A DNA stretch of 64,000 nt from Ichthyosporea sp. XGB-2017a (taxonomy: Eukaryota; Opisthokonta; Ichthyosporea). Of the stretch, positions 63,101 through 64,000 are shown piece after piece (position 1 is the stretch's first letter; every line of letters begins with the position of its first letter). The DNA is taken from assembly GCA_002811675.1 (NCBI GenBank), contig PDIM01010325.1:108407-172406 (forward strand), read 5' to 3'. The notes below the pieces were generated by a model. It worked only from the letters and a program-made list of their open reading frames with translations, did not search any database and was not told where the DNA came from. The translations under genes were made by a program, and so were the position numbers.

Positions 63101-64000
63101 AGTCATCCTGAAGGTAAGTTGTAAATACGTATACATGTTTCTGTGGAGTGAATGTATATGATTTGAAGTAAAAGGGATGAAGGCAATGGGGAGTTGTGAA
63201 GTACTTCTACTATATATATGCGATACACCAAAGCTCTGCCCCTTTACCTTTACTTGTTCAGGTAGATTTTGTGGCTCTGTATAGCCCTGACTGATACGAT
63301 AAGGATTGGGGTTCCTGGGGTTCCTCAGGAAATGGTCCTTTCGGCGGCCTGTGGTGATGCTCACGGTTGGGTGCTGGGGAAAGGAAGTTCAAGGTTAATT
63401 GTATGTGTGTAGTAGAGGAAGACTCTCGCAACGCATTTCCTAACGTCATGTGATAACCCATTTTAATATGAACACTACATTCTCTTTACAGTGCAGTCGC
63501 TAAACTGGTTTTGTCGACGTATGAACGATGGCTAACCTTTTCTTTTTTGTTTTAATTTTGGATTTGCGTCTAGAACCTGTGGCAGCTCTTGCTACATTCC
63601 TCCGTCCTTCGATGCCGACAAGGGTGCTTATTTCACAAAAGGGGCGTACTCTCTGCCCTCTGGTGGGCCCGCGCCATGAGAGAATGAAAGATACAAAGCA
63701 CACATTGCACCTTATCTTGCCGTAGAGGCAATTACTAATGCTTTTAATGCGCAATTAGATGTCTCTGTCAACGGCTCAACCAGGCAATCAAGTCCCCGGG
63801 AAAATTCCTTACATCTATCAGCCTTCTTTTGTGACATAAACTGTGCTGCATAACAAAGAAGAAGGAGAAAAGAAAATACCAAAAGCCAAAAAAAAAATAA
63901 AAAAGTCGCGGAAAAAATATCAAAAATCGAACACACATGTGACTTTTTTTTTTTGTATTGACTTTGTAATAAAAAAAAAAAAAAAAACAAGCCTTTAAAA
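63101..64000. other. 3' flank of PEX4 to the right window edge
   Basis: A possible 3' UTR intron spans about 63114-63490. A 65-codon plus-strand frame at 63528-63725 and overlapping minus-strand frames lack known features. Poly-A/T runs occur from about 63880 to the edge. No gene can be supported. Confidence 0.4.

Noticed and set aside
1..64000. CRISPR array or bacterial operon structure
   Set aside because: No regularly spaced repeats were seen; introns, presequences and gene content are eukaryotic.

Overview
This is nuclear DNA from a single-celled eukaryote, about 42% G+C by eye. Genes are dense (roughly one per 2.4 kb), on both strands, with zero to three short GT-AG introns of about 60-110 nt. 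Twenty-six protein-coding genes or clear gene remnants are supported, plus one probable gene end cut by the left edge. I found no rRNA, tRNA or CRISPR locus. Gene content (peroxisomal PEX5 and PEX4, mitochondrial bL27m and BolA, a DapE-like lysine-pathway enzyme, a doublecortin protein, receptor cyclase, EF/PH phospholipase C, Rab21) fits a heterotrophic protist with mitochondria, peroxisomes and probably a cilium or comparable microtubule structure. The few introns and possible diaminopimelate lysine synthesis would suit a stramenopile such as a labyrinthulomycete, but that placement is only a guess.

Left part (1-15.9 kb): a truncated 3' end, mitochondrial bL27, a Ure2-like glutathione transferase, an extended-synaptotagmin/tricalbin with four C2 domains, a VWA-domain type I membrane protein, the peroxisomal receptor PEX5, and a 1578-residue receptor cyclase laid out like animal natriuretic-peptide receptors but with adenylyl-type substrate residues. 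Middle (16-35 kb): an unknown basic protein, a GALK2-like galactokinase, a Crypton/Ndc10-like tyrosine-recombinase remnant, an EF-hand/fimbrin-CH/CBM20 fusion, a pseudouridine glycosidase-PfkB kinase fusion, a tandem doublecortin protein, an S1/P1 nuclease, an orphan AT-rich stretch and a Pumilio protein. Right part (37-64 kb): DapE-like M20 peptidase, NFX1-type zinc-finger protein, two unknown genes, Rab21, mitochondrial BolA, a probably myristoylated PPxY protein, a Bfr1-like coiled-coil protein, a second receptor with the same kind of ectodomain as the cyclase but joined to a multi-pass membrane domain, a phospholipase C with a C-terminal LSD1-like zinc finger, and the PEX4 ubiquitin-conjugating enzyme.

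Functional links: PEX5 and PEX4 belong to one cycle (PEX4 monoubiquitinates the PEX5 N-terminal cysteine for recycling). The receptor cyclase, the multi-pass receptor, PLC and E-Syt are membrane and second-messenger signalling parts. The strongest candidates for undescribed biology are (1) a family of ANF-receptor + EGF ectodomains shuffled onto different membrane and cytoplasmic modules, one being a pseudokinase-adenylyl cyclase; (2) an actin-binding EF/CH/CH protein ending in a starch/glycogen-binding CBM20 domain; and (3) a PLC with an octapeptide-repeat tail and an LSD1-like zinc finger.
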